Source: Alicyclobacillus hesperidum (GTDB lineage: Bacteria; Bacillota; Bacilli; Alicyclobacillales; Alicyclobacillaceae). Taken from it: DNA of 64,000 nucleotides. Made by a program: the position numbers and the translations under genes. Position 1 is the first letter of the stretch, and every line of letters begins with the position of its first letter. This document shows, piece after piece, positions 45,937-54,826 of the stretch. The DNA lies in contig NZ_FNOJ01000003.1 of assembly GCF_900107035.1 (NCBI RefSeq), positions 62,001 through 126,000 on the forward strand, given 5' to 3'. The notes beneath the pieces were generated by a model. It searched no databases, was not told the DNA's origin, and saw nothing but the letters and a program-made list of their open reading frames with translations.

Positions 45937-46824
45937 CTGGAGACGAAAGATCTGCAACTGTTTCTTGCGGTGGCTCGCAACAAGTCGATTTCACGAACAG
46001 CCGATCAACTCTACATGTCGCAATCTACGGTCACCAACCGCTTGCAGAGACTTGAGCGCGATCTCGGCTGCCAACTGTTCACGCGCACACCTGGGGGCGT
46101 CCAGCTCACGGCAGAAGGAACCCGTTTATTCCCGCTCGCCGAACAAATGATGCAGATTGAACACCGCATGCTTGAGCCGGCGGCCCGCCCCATTCGCACT
46201 CTGCGTGTGATGTCCGGACGAGCATTTGTCTCGACCGACGTACCACGCTGCTTGCACCACATGCTACAAGTCGAAGAAGTACGCCTGCAGGTTCGGATGG
46301 GCATGTACGAAGACATGGTGGAAGCACTCGTGGGAAACCAAGTCGACTTCTGTTTTCTCGGCGAGCCCATTCATCACCCTCGCGTTCGCCTGGTGGAATA
46401 TCCAGCGGACGCGATCGATCTCGTCGTGCCTATTGGCCACCGCTTTGTCCACGACCTTCCGAGCATCGGTGCGCTCGCAGACGAGCCATTTATCGCCTTT
46501 GCCGACACCACTGCGCCATTTCGACGACGCATTTCGATGTTGCTCGCAAAATACGATGTCTATCCAGACGTGCGCATGGAACTGGACAGCATTGATGGTA
46601 TCAAAGCAATGGTCGCACAAGGACTCGGGATCTCGCTCCTACCGCGGCGCACCTTGCACGATGCCGCCGCCAAGGGCGTCATTGGCATCGCGCTGCCAGA
46701 TCCTCAGTTCTGTCGGCCGACGTTTCTCGCGTACCCAGACGCCATCGAACACGAGCCTCTCACCAAACGATTCATCGAGATCGTCACGGAACACTACGAG
46801 CGAGAGGTTCGTTTTAAGGGCTGA
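45937..46824 (+). CDS. LysR-type transcriptional regulator
   Basis: The product has about 295 residues: N-terminal winged HTH (DLQLFLAVARNKSISRTADQLYMSQSTVTNRLQRLERDLG) and the substrate-binding domain (DSIDGIKAMVAQGLGISLLPRR). Family N-termini begin at METKDLQ, which corresponds here to a CTG codon at 45937 with GGGAGG eight bases upstream; the nearest ATG (45880) has no ribosome-binding site and would add 19 residues. The regulated gene is not evident. Confidence 0.88.
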   Translation: METKDLQLFLAVARNKSISRTADQLYMSQSTVTNRLQRLERDLGCQLFTRTPGGVQLTAEGTRLFPLAEQMMQIEHRMLEPAARPIRTLRVMSGRAFVSTDVPRCLHHMLQVEEVRLQVRMGMYEDMVEALVGNQVDFCFLGEPIHHPRVRLVEYPADAIDLVVPIGHRFVHDLPSIGALADEPFIAFADTTAPFRRRISMLLAKYDVYPDVRMELDSIDGIKAMVAQGLGISLLPRRTLHDAAAKGVIGIALPDPQFCRPTFLAYPDAIEHEPLTKRFIEIVTEHYEREVRFKG

Positions 46825-46855
46825 AGCCACCCGATAAACCATAAAAACCACAATA

Positions 46856-46897
46856 AAACACCCCTCGTTCCAGACAGCGCTGGTTGGAGGGGTGTTT
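46856..46897. terminator. Bidirectional terminator between lysR-type gene and tkt
   Basis: AAACACCCCTC pairs with GAGGGGTGTTT, with an inner CCAG/CTGG stem. T-rich sequence follows on the minus strand. It sits between two convergent genes. Confidence 0.8.
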
Positions 46898-46927
46898 GCC
46901 GTTTGCGACACGTATTGGACGGTTGGT

Positions 46928-48922
46928 TTAGCGTGACAACACGCGCTTTGCAGCCGCGTATACGTTGTCGACCGTGAAGCCGTACTCCTTGACGACGATG
47001 TCGCCAGGGGCGGATGCACCAAACCGATCAATGCCCAGCACTTCACCGTCGAAACCGACAAATTCGTACCAACTCATGGGATGAGCCATCTCGACCGCAA
47101 CGCGCTTGCGCAGAGTTGGCGGCAGAACGTCATTGCGGTAAGCCTCTTCTTGTGCGCGGAACACTTCAAGGGACGGGAACGAAATGACGCGTACTTTGAC
47201 GCCTTCGGCGGCCAACTTTTTACCTGCTTCGAGCACAAGCTGAACCTCGGAGCCGGATGCAAGCAAGGCCAGGTCAGAGCCATCGCCGTGCTTGTAAATG
47301 ATATAGCCACCCTTTTCAAATTGACCCTTATTTTCCTTGATCTCCGCCAAGGTCGGGAGCTTTTGCCGCGACAATGCAAGCGCCACCGGCGCGTCGCGAT
47401 GCGTCAAAGCATACTTGACGGCGAGCCCCGTTTCCGTGCCGTCAGCCGGACGGAACACGCGCAAGCCTGGAATCACGCGCAACGACGCCAACTGTTCGAT
47501 CGGCTCGTGCGTCGGGCCGTCTTCGCCCACCGCAATGGAGTCGTGCGTCAAAACAAACAATGACGGTTGCTTCATGAGCGCCGCCAAGCGCACAGCCGGG
47601 CGCAGGTAGTCGACAAATACGAGGAACGTGCCGGCATACGGGAAAATCCCACCATGCAACGCAAGGCCGTTCATCATCGCGCCCATCGCATGCTCGCGAA
47701 CGCCATAAAAGACATTCTTACCTGCATAATCCGGGGCTTTGAAGTGATCTTCATCCTTGAGCAACGTGTTGTTTGACTTTGACAAGTCGGCCGATCCGCC
47801 GAGCAGCGTTGGCATATGCGGGCCAACTGCATTGATCACCTTGCCGAACGCTTCGCGCGTCGCGATGGCATCCGTGAATTCCGGCAAGACAGCGTCAAAG
47901 TCGACGTTTGCCTTACCAGCCAAGGCGTCTTCCAACGTCTTCGCTTCCTGAGGATGCGCTTTGGCGTAATCCGCATACGCCGCCTTCCACGCAGCTTCCG
48001 CATCGACACCGCGCTTTTTCACGTCAGCGAAGAGGGCACGCACTTCGTCAGGAACATAGAAGTCCTCTGCATACTTCCACCCGTACGTCTCTTTTGCCAG
48101 CTTCGTCTCCTCTTTGCCGAGCGGGCTGCCGTGCACTCCCGACGTACCTTGCTTGTTGGGCGCACCATAACCGATGATGGTTCGCACCTCAATCAAGGTC
48201 GGCGCATCGGTAAATGTCTTCGCCTTTGCGATAGCCGCCTCAATCTCGTCAAGATTGTTGCCATCCTCAACACGGAGCACATTCCAACCGTATGAACGGT
48301 AACGCATTTTGACATCTTCCGTGAACGACCAATTGGTCGGTCCATCCAGCGAAATGTCGTTTGAATCGTACAACACAATCAACTTGTTCAGCTTCAGATG
48401 ACCCGCCAGCGAACTCGCTTCGCCGCTAATGCCTTCCATCAAGTCCCCGTCGCCGCAAATTACGTATGTATAGTGGTCAATCGGGGTATGGCCGTCGCGA
48501 TTGAACTTGGCCGCCAAGAAACGCTCTGCCATTGCAAAACCGACTGCAGTCGCGATGCCTTGACCGAGCGGACCCGTGGTCGTGTCGACACCCGGCGTAT
48601 GGCCATACTCAGGGTGCCCAGGCGTCTTCGAGCCCCATTGACGGAACTGCTTCAAGTCGTCGATCGTCACGTCATACCCAGTCAAATGGAGCAAGCTGTA
48701 CAATAGCATCGAACCATGTCCGGCCGACAACACGAAGCGATCGCGATCGATCCAATTCGGATTTTCCGGATTGAATTTCATAAAGCGCGACCACAGCACG
48801 TACGCCATCGGTGCGGCGCCCATCGGCAAACCAGGGTGACCCGAGTTGGCCTTTTCGATGGCGTCGATCGACAGCGTCCGAATCGTCTTGACAGCCAATT
48901 GATCTTGTTCTGTGTAGGGCAT
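46928..48922 (-). CDS. tkt: Transketolase
   Basis: The 664-residue TPP enzyme of the pentose phosphate pathway shows [32 protein letters not shown], the TPP motif [44 protein letters not shown] and [26 protein letters not shown] 48922 follows GGGAGTGG. A -10 with TGn extension (TGGTATGAT, 48972-48964 on the minus strand) lies about 40 bp upstream. Confidence 0.97.
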   Translation of the reverse strand: MPYTEQDQLAVKTIRTLSIDAIEKANSGHPGLPMGAAPMAYVLWSRFMKFNPENPNWIDRDRFVLSAGHGSMLLYSLLHLTGYDVTIDDLKQFRQWGSKTPGHPEYGHTPGVDTTTGPLGQGIATAVGFAMAERFLAAKFNRDGHTPIDHYTYVICGDGDLMEGISGEASSLAGHLKLNKLIVLYDSNDISLDGPTNWSFTEDVKMRYRSYGWNVLRVEDGNNLDEIEAAIAKAKTFTDAPTLIEVRTIIGYGAPNKQGTSGVHGSPLGKEETKLAKETYGWKYAEDFYVPDEVRALFADVKKRGVDAEAAWKAAYADYAKAHPQEAKTLEDALAGKANVDFDAVLPEFTDAIATREAFGKVINAVGPHMPTLLGGSADLSKSNNTLLKDEDHFKAPDYAGKNVFYGVREHAMGAMMNGLALHGGIFPYAGTFLVFVDYLRPAVRLAALMKQPSLFVLTHDSIAVGEDGPTHEPIEQLASLRVIPGLRVFRPADGTETGLAVKYALTHRDAPVALALSRQKLPTLAEIKENKGQFEKGGYIIYKHGDGSDLALLASGSEVQLVLEAGKKLAAEGVKVRVISFPSLEVFRAQEEAYRNDVLPPTLRKRVAVEMAHPMSWYEFVGFDGEVLGIDRFGASAPGDIVVKEYGFTVDNVYAAAKRVLSR

Positions 48923-49090
48923 ATGTCCACTCCCAGTGCAAAAATATTTTGGCCGACACTCTTATCATACCACATCCAGCTGCATTCCCTGCGCGGCTCG
49001 TGTCGAATTGTGAATCAAAGTTTCGGATGAACTCGCAAGGAAATCAAAAGTAGGGTAGCATAATGCTGTTTGAAAGGAGCCGTCAACTTC

Positions 49091-50362
49091 ATGAAGCAGT
49101 TTCCCACAAAAGGCCGTGAAAAGGCGGCCATCTTCCTCGTCCTGGCAGCGAATATCATCGTGCGCTTCATTTGGATAGGGCTGATGCATCCAGTTCAAGA
49201 AGCGGACTTTCAATGGTATTACGATCACGCTGTCGAGTTGGCAAACAATCAGGGTTACAACTGGTTCGGTCAACCCACGGCCTACTGGCCCATCGGCTGG
49301 CCCTTGTTTTTATCTTTGATCTTCCGCATCACAGGACCCTCAGTGATAGTCGGACTGGTAGTCAATGCTATTTTGTCGACCGTGATCGTCTGGATGATTT
49401 ATGTACTCACGCGGAGATTATTTCAGAATCACGCTTACGCGCTGGCCGCATCCATTGCGTACACGCTGTTGCCGAGTCAAATCGTGTGGAACAGCGTTCT
49501 TGGCTCGGAAGAACTATTTACCACGCTGTTGCTCATCTCGCTGTATTTGTATGTCCGAGCGGAGCGCTTCCGAGCGCTATCCTTCGGTGTTGCCATTGCG
49601 GGAATTGTGCTCGGTTTCGCGGTTGACGTTCGACCAATTCCCCTGGCCTTTCCGTTGTTCGTATTCTTGTACGAAGTCATGAGCGGTCAATCCGGAACGT
49701 TGAAAGCGCGATTCTGGCCCGCGATTGCCCGCGCTGTTACGCTCTTTGTCGGCATGCTCATCAGCGTGCTGCCCGTGACCATTCGCAACCGCATCACCAT
49801 GCACCATTGGGTACTTGTGTCGACAAACGGTGGGACAAATCTGTTTCAGGGAATACATACGAATGGGGGTTATTGGTGGTCGTACAACCCATACGTCAAC
49901 CCATTGCTCAACATTCACAATGAGGTACAAAAGAACGCCGTCGGTGAACATGCGGCACTTCACTATATTGAACACCATATCGGCCGAACCATCGTCAACG
50001 GGTTTATAAAAATTTGGGATTTATACAAAGACGATCTCAATGCGAATTGGTACACGTTTCGCGTTTCACCGCACGTCGCAGGCTGGCTGCGTCCGATGGA
50101 TGCTGTTCTGACGACTGCTTATTTTCTCTTTATGGTGCCTGCCGGTATAGGCCTAATCTACTTTTGGGTGCGCCGTATCCCGGGGTGGCGCCAGGCTTGG
50201 CTCCCCTTCGCATTCTTGTTGTATAACACGTGTTTCTTTTTCTTTTTCCCGGCGTGGGACAGATTCCGATACCCTCTGATGCCGCTGTTTGCGATCTTTG
50301 CGGGCGTCGGCTTGGTGAGTATCTTTCGGGAAATGAAATCAGACTCCTTGCATAGAGAATGA
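49091..50362 (+). CDS. Polytopic membrane glycosyltransferase, family 39-like
   Basis: The 423-residue protein has about ten membrane helices. An acidic loop after the first helix (MHPVQEADFQWYYDHAVELA) resembles the DE-containing catalytic loop of GT39/ArnT/GtrII-type GT-C enzymes; PTAYWPIGWPLFLSLIF and SEELFTTLLLISLYLYVRA fit the same fold. The substrate is probably a polyprenyl-linked sugar and the acceptor is unknown. ATG 49091 follows GAAAGGAGCC; a strong terminator follows the gene. Confidence 0.8.
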   Translation: MKQFPTKGREKAAIFLVLAANIIVRFIWIGLMHPVQEADFQWYYDHAVELANNQGYNWFGQPTAYWPIGWPLFLSLIFRITGPSVIVGLVVNAILSTVIVWMIYVLTRRLFQNHAYALAASIAYTLLPSQIVWNSVLGSEELFTTLLLISLYLYVRAERFRALSFGVAIAGIVLGFAVDVRPIPLAFPLFVFLYEVMSGQSGTLKARFWPAIARAVTLFVGMLISVLPVTIRNRITMHHWVLVSTNGGTNLFQGIHTNGGYWWSYNPYVNPLLNIHNEVQKNAVGEHAALHYIEHHIGRTIVNGFIKIWDLYKDDLNANWYTFRVSPHVAGWLRPMDAVLTTAYFLFMVPAGIGLIYFWVRRIPGWRQAWLPFAFLLYNTCFFFFFPAWDRFRYPLMPLFAIFAGVGLVSIFREMKSDSLHRE

Positions 50363-50381
50363 ACTAGACCACAACGACCAT

Positions 50382-50418
50382 GAGGCTGCTCCCAAATCAC
50401 CTAGGGCAGCCTCTTTTC
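50382..50418 (+). terminator. Rho-independent terminator after GT39-like gene
   Basis: GAGGCTGC (50382-50389) pairs with GCAGCCTC (50406-50413) and is followed by TTTTC. Confidence 0.85.
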
Positions 50419-50580
50419 TATAGCTCTATAGCGCAACACCTACCGGCCCATAGCAACCAAAGACGGAGATCAGCAATACGTCACGCTTAGGCAAAGACTT
50501 TCCGCTTTACCACACAAGATTATCATATTATAAGATTGTATTGATAACGCTTTCATATCTGCATGTAGGAGGAGATTAAA

Positions 50581-51483
50581 TTGCCTAGCCACGAAGCCAT
50601 GGCCATCCGGCAAATGCTTAGTCAGTATCGCAGTGGTGAACATGAAGGCCCCCCACCCTCCATCGAATTGCAACGGGCTGCCCTGGACGAAATGGGCAGA
50701 ACCATTCCCCAACCGGACGATGTGCTCGTCACCCAAACAAACATAGCGGGTGTGCATGGAGAATGGATAGAGGTGAAAGGCGTTTCGAACACCCGCGTCA
50801 TCCTCTACCTTCACGGTGGTGCCTACTATATGGGTAGCTGCGAATCGCACCGGAGTCTGTGTTGGCGCATCGCCAGAGCTGCCAAGGCTCGCGTTCTGTT
50901 GATCGAATATCGACTCGCCCCAGAGCATAAATTCCCCGCTGCCGTCGAAGATGCAGTTGAAGTGTACAAAGAACTCATACGCGACGGTGGGATAACTCCA
51001 GCATGCATCGCCATCGCAGGCGACTCTGCTGGAGGTGGTCTGACCGCCGCGACACTTCTGTCGCTACGCGACACAAACGTGGATCTCCCGGCGTGCGCCA
51101 TCCTCTTGTCACCATGGACCGATCTCGCAGGCACGGGCGAATCGATGACTACGCGCGCCAATTACGACCCGTGGCTTGAGCCCAACAGCATTCGCAAGGC
51201 GCCCGCACTGTACACGGCAGAAGAAACCCTCACACACCCACTCGCGTCGCCACTGTATGCCGATTTACAAGGCCTGCCCCCGCTTCTTATTCACGTGGGC
51301 GATCACGAATGTTTACTCGACGACTCGGTTCGCTTCGCCGACAAAGCACGCGCCGCCGGAGTCAGTGTCACCTTGCATATCTGGGATGAAATGTGGCATG
51401 TGTTCCAAAGCTTCCCCATGCCAGAAGCCGACGCTGCCATTGCAGAAATTGGACGATTTGTTCAGCAGCAGATCCCGGATTGA
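50581..51483 (+). CDS. Alpha/beta hydrolase, HSL-family (family IV) carboxylesterase
   Basis: The 300-residue esterase has the oxyanion motif LYLHGGAYYMGS, nucleophile Ser149 in IAGDSAGGGL, acid Asp in VGDHECLLDD and His in EMWHVFQSF. This is the hormone-sensitive-lipase family, to which the well-known thermostable Est2 of Alicyclobacillus belongs. The TTG start at 50581 follows AGGAGGAG. There is no signal peptide, so it is cytosolic. It stands alone in its orientation. Confidence 0.93.
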   Translation: MPSHEAMAIRQMLSQYRSGEHEGPPPSIELQRAALDEMGRTIPQPDDVLVTQTNIAGVHGEWIEVKGVSNTRVILYLHGGAYYMGSCESHRSLCWRIARAAKARVLLIEYRLAPEHKFPAAVEDAVEVYKELIRDGGITPACIAIAGDSAGGGLTAATLLSLRDTNVDLPACAILLSPWTDLAGTGESMTTRANYDPWLEPNSIRKAPALYTAEETLTHPLASPLYADLQGLPPLLIHVGDHECLLDDSVRFADKARAAGVSVTLHIWDEMWHVFQSFPMPEADAAIAEIGRFVQQQIPD

Positions 51484-51585
51484 GCGCCACTTCGAGACGG
51501 GCATAGCCGTATAAACGACGTGACCAATACATGAAGATGGGGCAACGTGTCGTCCACGCTGCCCCATCCCTACTCGGAGAAAACG

Positions 51586-53904
51586 TTAAGTCAACCATAA
51601 CACCAACGCCGTCGCGATGGTCAAAGCGCCGGCGACCATGTCGCGGGCTCGCAAAGATACTTGCCGATAGTACGTACGCCCGTTCCACGCGTTGGCAGGA
51701 TCTCCATAAAACCCTCGTGCCTCCATCGCGATCGCGAGTCGCTCGCTGATACGAACGGACTGGCTGAGCAATGGCAACGCGTAGGTGACAGGCCGTAAAA
51801 TCCACCAACCCTCGCGGCCTCGTAAGCGCCGTGCCATGCGGAACGTCTCTAAGTCGTGCCCAAAACGGCCCAGAAATCCCATTCCGGCCATCATACCATA
51901 GGACATTTTCGGTACAATCCTGAACGATTGGCTCAACCCAACCATAAAATCGGTGCCATCCGTCGTCACAAGCAGGACATAAGCCAAGATGACGGTCGCA
52001 AAAGTCCGCATTACGACAAGCAACCCTTGGTTCAAACCATACCAGCTGATGTGAAACCACAGCCAGTGCACGTAGCGATATCCCGGCGGTGTAGCCGCGT
52101 TTGCCGCGAATGCCCAAAGGTAGATCACGTAGACGAGGACAAGTGGTAACAGACGTTTGACCATCTTCCCTGGATGGCACCACCCGAACGCAAACGCTAG
52201 GACGAGGACCAAGGCCCAGAGTCTCCCCGCTTCACCGAACGACCAACAGCACATGCAAACGACGGCAGTGATCAGAAGCGTCAACGCCTTCACATCTGGA
52301 TGCCATTTGCCAACAGGCGATCTTCTTGGCCAGGAAGGCTGCTTCGGTGCATGTTGCAGTGCTGTGGTCACATCCTCCGGCGCAATGCCCGCGGATGGAT
52401 CAGGCCCGTCGTCTGAAAGCGGCACTATATCGTCGAATAAGTGCGCACGCTCGAGGATGTCTTGGCGCTCAAGGAGTTCGGACACCGCCCCATCGTATAA
52501 CAGCGTGCCCTCAGCGAGTACCCAAACGCGTGTAGCGTACGTCTGGACCAAGTTCATATCGTGTGTGACCGTGACAATGCTCTTGCCATCAGCTTGCAAC
52601 TGCAATAGCCTATTTAAGATTTGGGCTTCGGACGCCGGGTCCTGACCATACGTGGGTTCGTCAAACAACCAGATGTCCGCATGAGTTCGCATCATCACTG
52701 CGACGGACAAACGGCGCTTCTGTCCTTGACTCAAGGCATAAGGGGAGGCATGCGCGTGTTCGGCCAGCCCAAACTCGTCAAGGGCATGGAGTACGTCCTC
52801 TGGAATGTCATCGCCAAGCACCCGGCTCGCCATCTCGTCCGCTACCTGCTCATACAGGAACTGATATTCTGGGTTTTGAAAGCCATATGCGATATGCGAG
52901 TAGCGTTCACGCGCTGACATGCCCGTGATGGCCCGACCAGCGAACTTCACGATCCCCTTCGACGGACGGCGCAAACCCGCCATCGTCTCAAGCAACGACG
53001 ACTTGCCTGCGCCGTTAGGTCCAACGATGGCAATCCATTCTCCGCGCCCAACCTGTGCATCAATCCCTTGCCAGACCTGCTCCCCGCCGTACGTCAAGGC
53101 CAAATCGCAAAGCGCTAATACCGGGTCAGGAGACGAGGTGGGGAAGACCGGTAAAGGATTGGGATGCAGGCAGGTGCCTGACTCTCCTTGGCTAAGCCTG
53201 CGCCATTCGTCGGCAGCAAAAACACCGACCTGCTCGCCTGCATTGTTCAGTGCAATGACGCGATCGACCACAGGCAACAAAGCTTCATACTTATGCTCAA
53301 TGATGAGAAGTGTCTTGCCTTGTTTGCGCAATTCTGCAATCATGGCGAACACCATGCGCGTGGAAGTCGGGTCGAGATTTGCCGTTGGTTCGTCGAAGAT
53401 GAACAGTTCGCTCTCCATCGCAAGTGCACAGGCGATGGCAAGCTTTTGCTTCATTCCGCCAGAAAAGCGCGCATGCGCCGCGTGCGGGTGAACGTGCAGA
53501 TGCACAGCGGCAAGGGCCTGTTTAGTCCGTTGTGCCATTTCGTCGCGCGGAACCTGCAAATTCTCAAGCCCGAACGCAATCTCGTCGTCGACGTGGTGCA
53601 TGCAGAACTGAGATTCTGGATCTTGAAATACATAGCCAATTTTCCCCGGTTTTGATACCGATGGAGCTATCCAACATTCGCCCGTGACTACGCCCTCGAC
53701 AGACCGGGGAATAATGCCAGCCAAGGCCATGGCAAGCGTACTTTTTCCACTGCCGCTCGGCCCCGCGAGCAACACGCATTCGCCCGGGTGAATGGAAAAT
53801 GTGCACCCGCGCACGCTTGGTTTCGCTTCCCCATCGTATGTCACGGCGAGATCGCGTACCGATACAAGCGGCGACTCGCCATGGATAGGCAGCGGCCGGC
53901 TCAT
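51586..53904 (-). CDS. ECF transporter fusion: two ATPase domains plus EcfT-like permease (YkoD-YkoC fusion)
   Basis: One 772-residue chain holds ATPase 1 (Walker A GPSGSGKST near 48, FSGGMKQK, FIFDEPTANLD), ATPase 2 (GPNGAGKSS near 295, LSQGQKRR, WLFDEPTYGQD) and, from about 535, an EcfT-type membrane domain. That domain has ATPase-coupling motifs RMARRLRGREGW and AIAMEARGFYG. In B. subtilis YkoD (double ATPase) and YkoC (T subunit) are separate. The ATG overlaps the YkoE-like gene (ATGA). A TPP riboswitch controls the operon, so thiamine or its HMP moiety is the likely substrate. Confidence 0.93.
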   Translation of the reverse strand: MSRPLPIHGESPLVSVRDLAVTYDGEAKPSVRGCTFSIHPGECVLLAGPSGSGKSTLAMALAGIIPRSVEGVVTGECWIAPSVSKPGKIGYVFQDPESQFCMHHVDDEIAFGLENLQVPRDEMAQRTKQALAAVHLHVHPHAAHARFSGGMKQKLAIACALAMESELFIFDEPTANLDPTSTRMVFAMIAELRKQGKTLLIIEHKYEALLPVVDRVIALNNAGEQVGVFAADEWRRLSQGESGTCLHPNPLPVFPTSSPDPVLALCDLALTYGGEQVWQGIDAQVGRGEWIAIVGPNGAGKSSLLETMAGLRRPSKGIVKFAGRAITGMSARERYSHIAYGFQNPEYQFLYEQVADEMASRVLGDDIPEDVLHALDEFGLAEHAHASPYALSQGQKRRLSVAVMMRTHADIWLFDEPTYGQDPASEAQILNRLLQLQADGKSIVTVTHDMNLVQTYATRVWVLAEGTLLYDGAVSELLERQDILERAHLFDDIVPLSDDGPDPSAGIAPEDVTTALQHAPKQPSWPRRSPVGKWHPDVKALTLLITAVVCMCCWSFGEAGRLWALVLVLAFAFGWCHPGKMVKRLLPLVLVYVIYLWAFAANAATPPGYRYVHWLWFHISWYGLNQGLLVVMRTFATVILAYVLLVTTDGTDFMVGLSQSFRIVPKMSYGMMAGMGFLGRFGHDLETFRMARRLRGREGWWILRPVTYALPLLSQSVRISERLAIAMEARGFYGDPANAWNGRTYYRQVSLRARDMVAGALTIATALVLWLT

Positions 53905-54476
53905 TGTGGGATCGCCCGCCCATCCTTCGCAATGGCGTAATTTCGAACGGCACCCGTACGCTTTAGCGCATCACCCATCAACTTCGGCAACCAACCACCG
54001 AGAATGGCGCCGCTGACGAGAGAAATCATAATGGATAAAAGCATGGTACCAAGATCCAACGACTTGCCTCCATACTGGAAGTACCATTGAACCAAGTAGG
54101 CTAGCGAGGCGAGTGTTCCGGAAAGCATACAAGAGGACAGGTTAAACATCCGATACGCGAAAATAAGAAACGCGATTTCCGAGCCAATCCCTTGAATAAG
54201 ACCCGACTCCATGGTTCCAAGGCCGAATTGTCCACCAAGCAAAAGTTCCACAGCGGCTGCGACCAACTCGGCGATCAACGCGGCAAGCGGGCGTCGAATA
54301 ATATAGGGAACGAGAACACCTGCAATCATCCAAAACCCTGTCATCGCCGCCTGCAACGCATAGGCGGTCGTTGGCACCAGCGCATTGATTACGTCCCACA
54401 CACGATACAATCCGCCGCAGACAATCGCAAGCACAACCATTAAAATGACTTCACGTAACTTCCATTTCGCAAGCAC
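53901..54476 (-). CDS. ECF transporter S component, YkoE-like
   Basis: The 191-residue protein has about five to six membrane helices (LREVILMVVLAIVCGGLYRVWD, AALIAELVAAAVELLLGGQFG, GTMLLSIMISLVSGAILGGWLPK). It is the substrate-binding membrane subunit, specific for hydroxymethylpyrimidine/thiamine in the YkoEDC system (known family). GTG 54476 has AAGGGAG nine bases upstream; ATG 54485 lies right on that site. The frame open upstream runs through the riboswitch and is not coding. Confidence 0.9.
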   Translation of the reverse strand: MLAKWKLREVILMVVLAIVCGGLYRVWDVINALVPTTAYALQAAMTGFWMIAGVLVPYIIRRPLAALIAELVAAAVELLLGGQFGLGTMESGLIQGIGSEIAFLIFAYRMFNLSSCMLSGTLASLAYLVQWYFQYGGKSLDLGTMLLSIMISLVSGAILGGWLPKLMGDALKRTGAVRNYAIAKDGRAIPQ

Positions 54477-54536
54477 AACTTGCATCTCCCTTCGCTTCCG
54501 TGACAGGACGACCTTTGGGAGAACCTGTTCGCACGC

Positions 54537-54575
54537 AAAACAGCGCCCTTTCCACGACGGGTGAAAAGGGCGCTG
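54537..54575 (-). terminator. Riboswitch expression-platform terminator
   Basis: On the minus strand AGCGCCCTTTTCAC…GTGGAAAGGGCGCT forms a strong stem (54575-54541), followed by GTTTTGC. It lies between the TPP aptamer and the YkoE-like gene, as expected for control by premature termination. Confidence 0.85.
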
Positions 54576-54593
54576 ATAGCGTAGCGACGGTGG

Positions 54594-54682
54594 GCACTTC
54601 CTCACGCTGGTATTATCCAGGTCGAGTCCGAAAGGGTTGGTGACTATGTCACCTCTCAGCCAACGTCGGCACCCCTAGTCCC
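54594..54682 (-). promoter_or_regulatory. TPP riboswitch (THI element)
   Basis: The minus strand shows the conserved GGGGTGCC, GGCTGAGA, ACCCTTTCG-GA-C and CTGGATAATACCAGCG blocks in order. TPP binding should favour the downstream terminator and switch off the thiamine-type ECF transporter. The 54683-54826 stretch upstream holds no gene that I can see; the promoter should lie there. Confidence 0.95.
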
Positions 54683-54826
54683 CTATTCACGGTATTCCTT
54701 TTTTCATAGGCTAGTGTAGCATGCTCCCCATCAACCGACAAGCCAAAAACAAGCCTGTGTCTATCCGAAAGCCAATGATGATGCCGTGGTCATCGGTACA
54801 GGTCAGCCACCCGTCCAAGTTTCTTC

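Noticed and set aside
54477-54605. N-terminal extension of the YkoE-like protein
   Set aside because: That stretch is the riboswitch terminator and the end of the TPP aptamer, so it is not translated.
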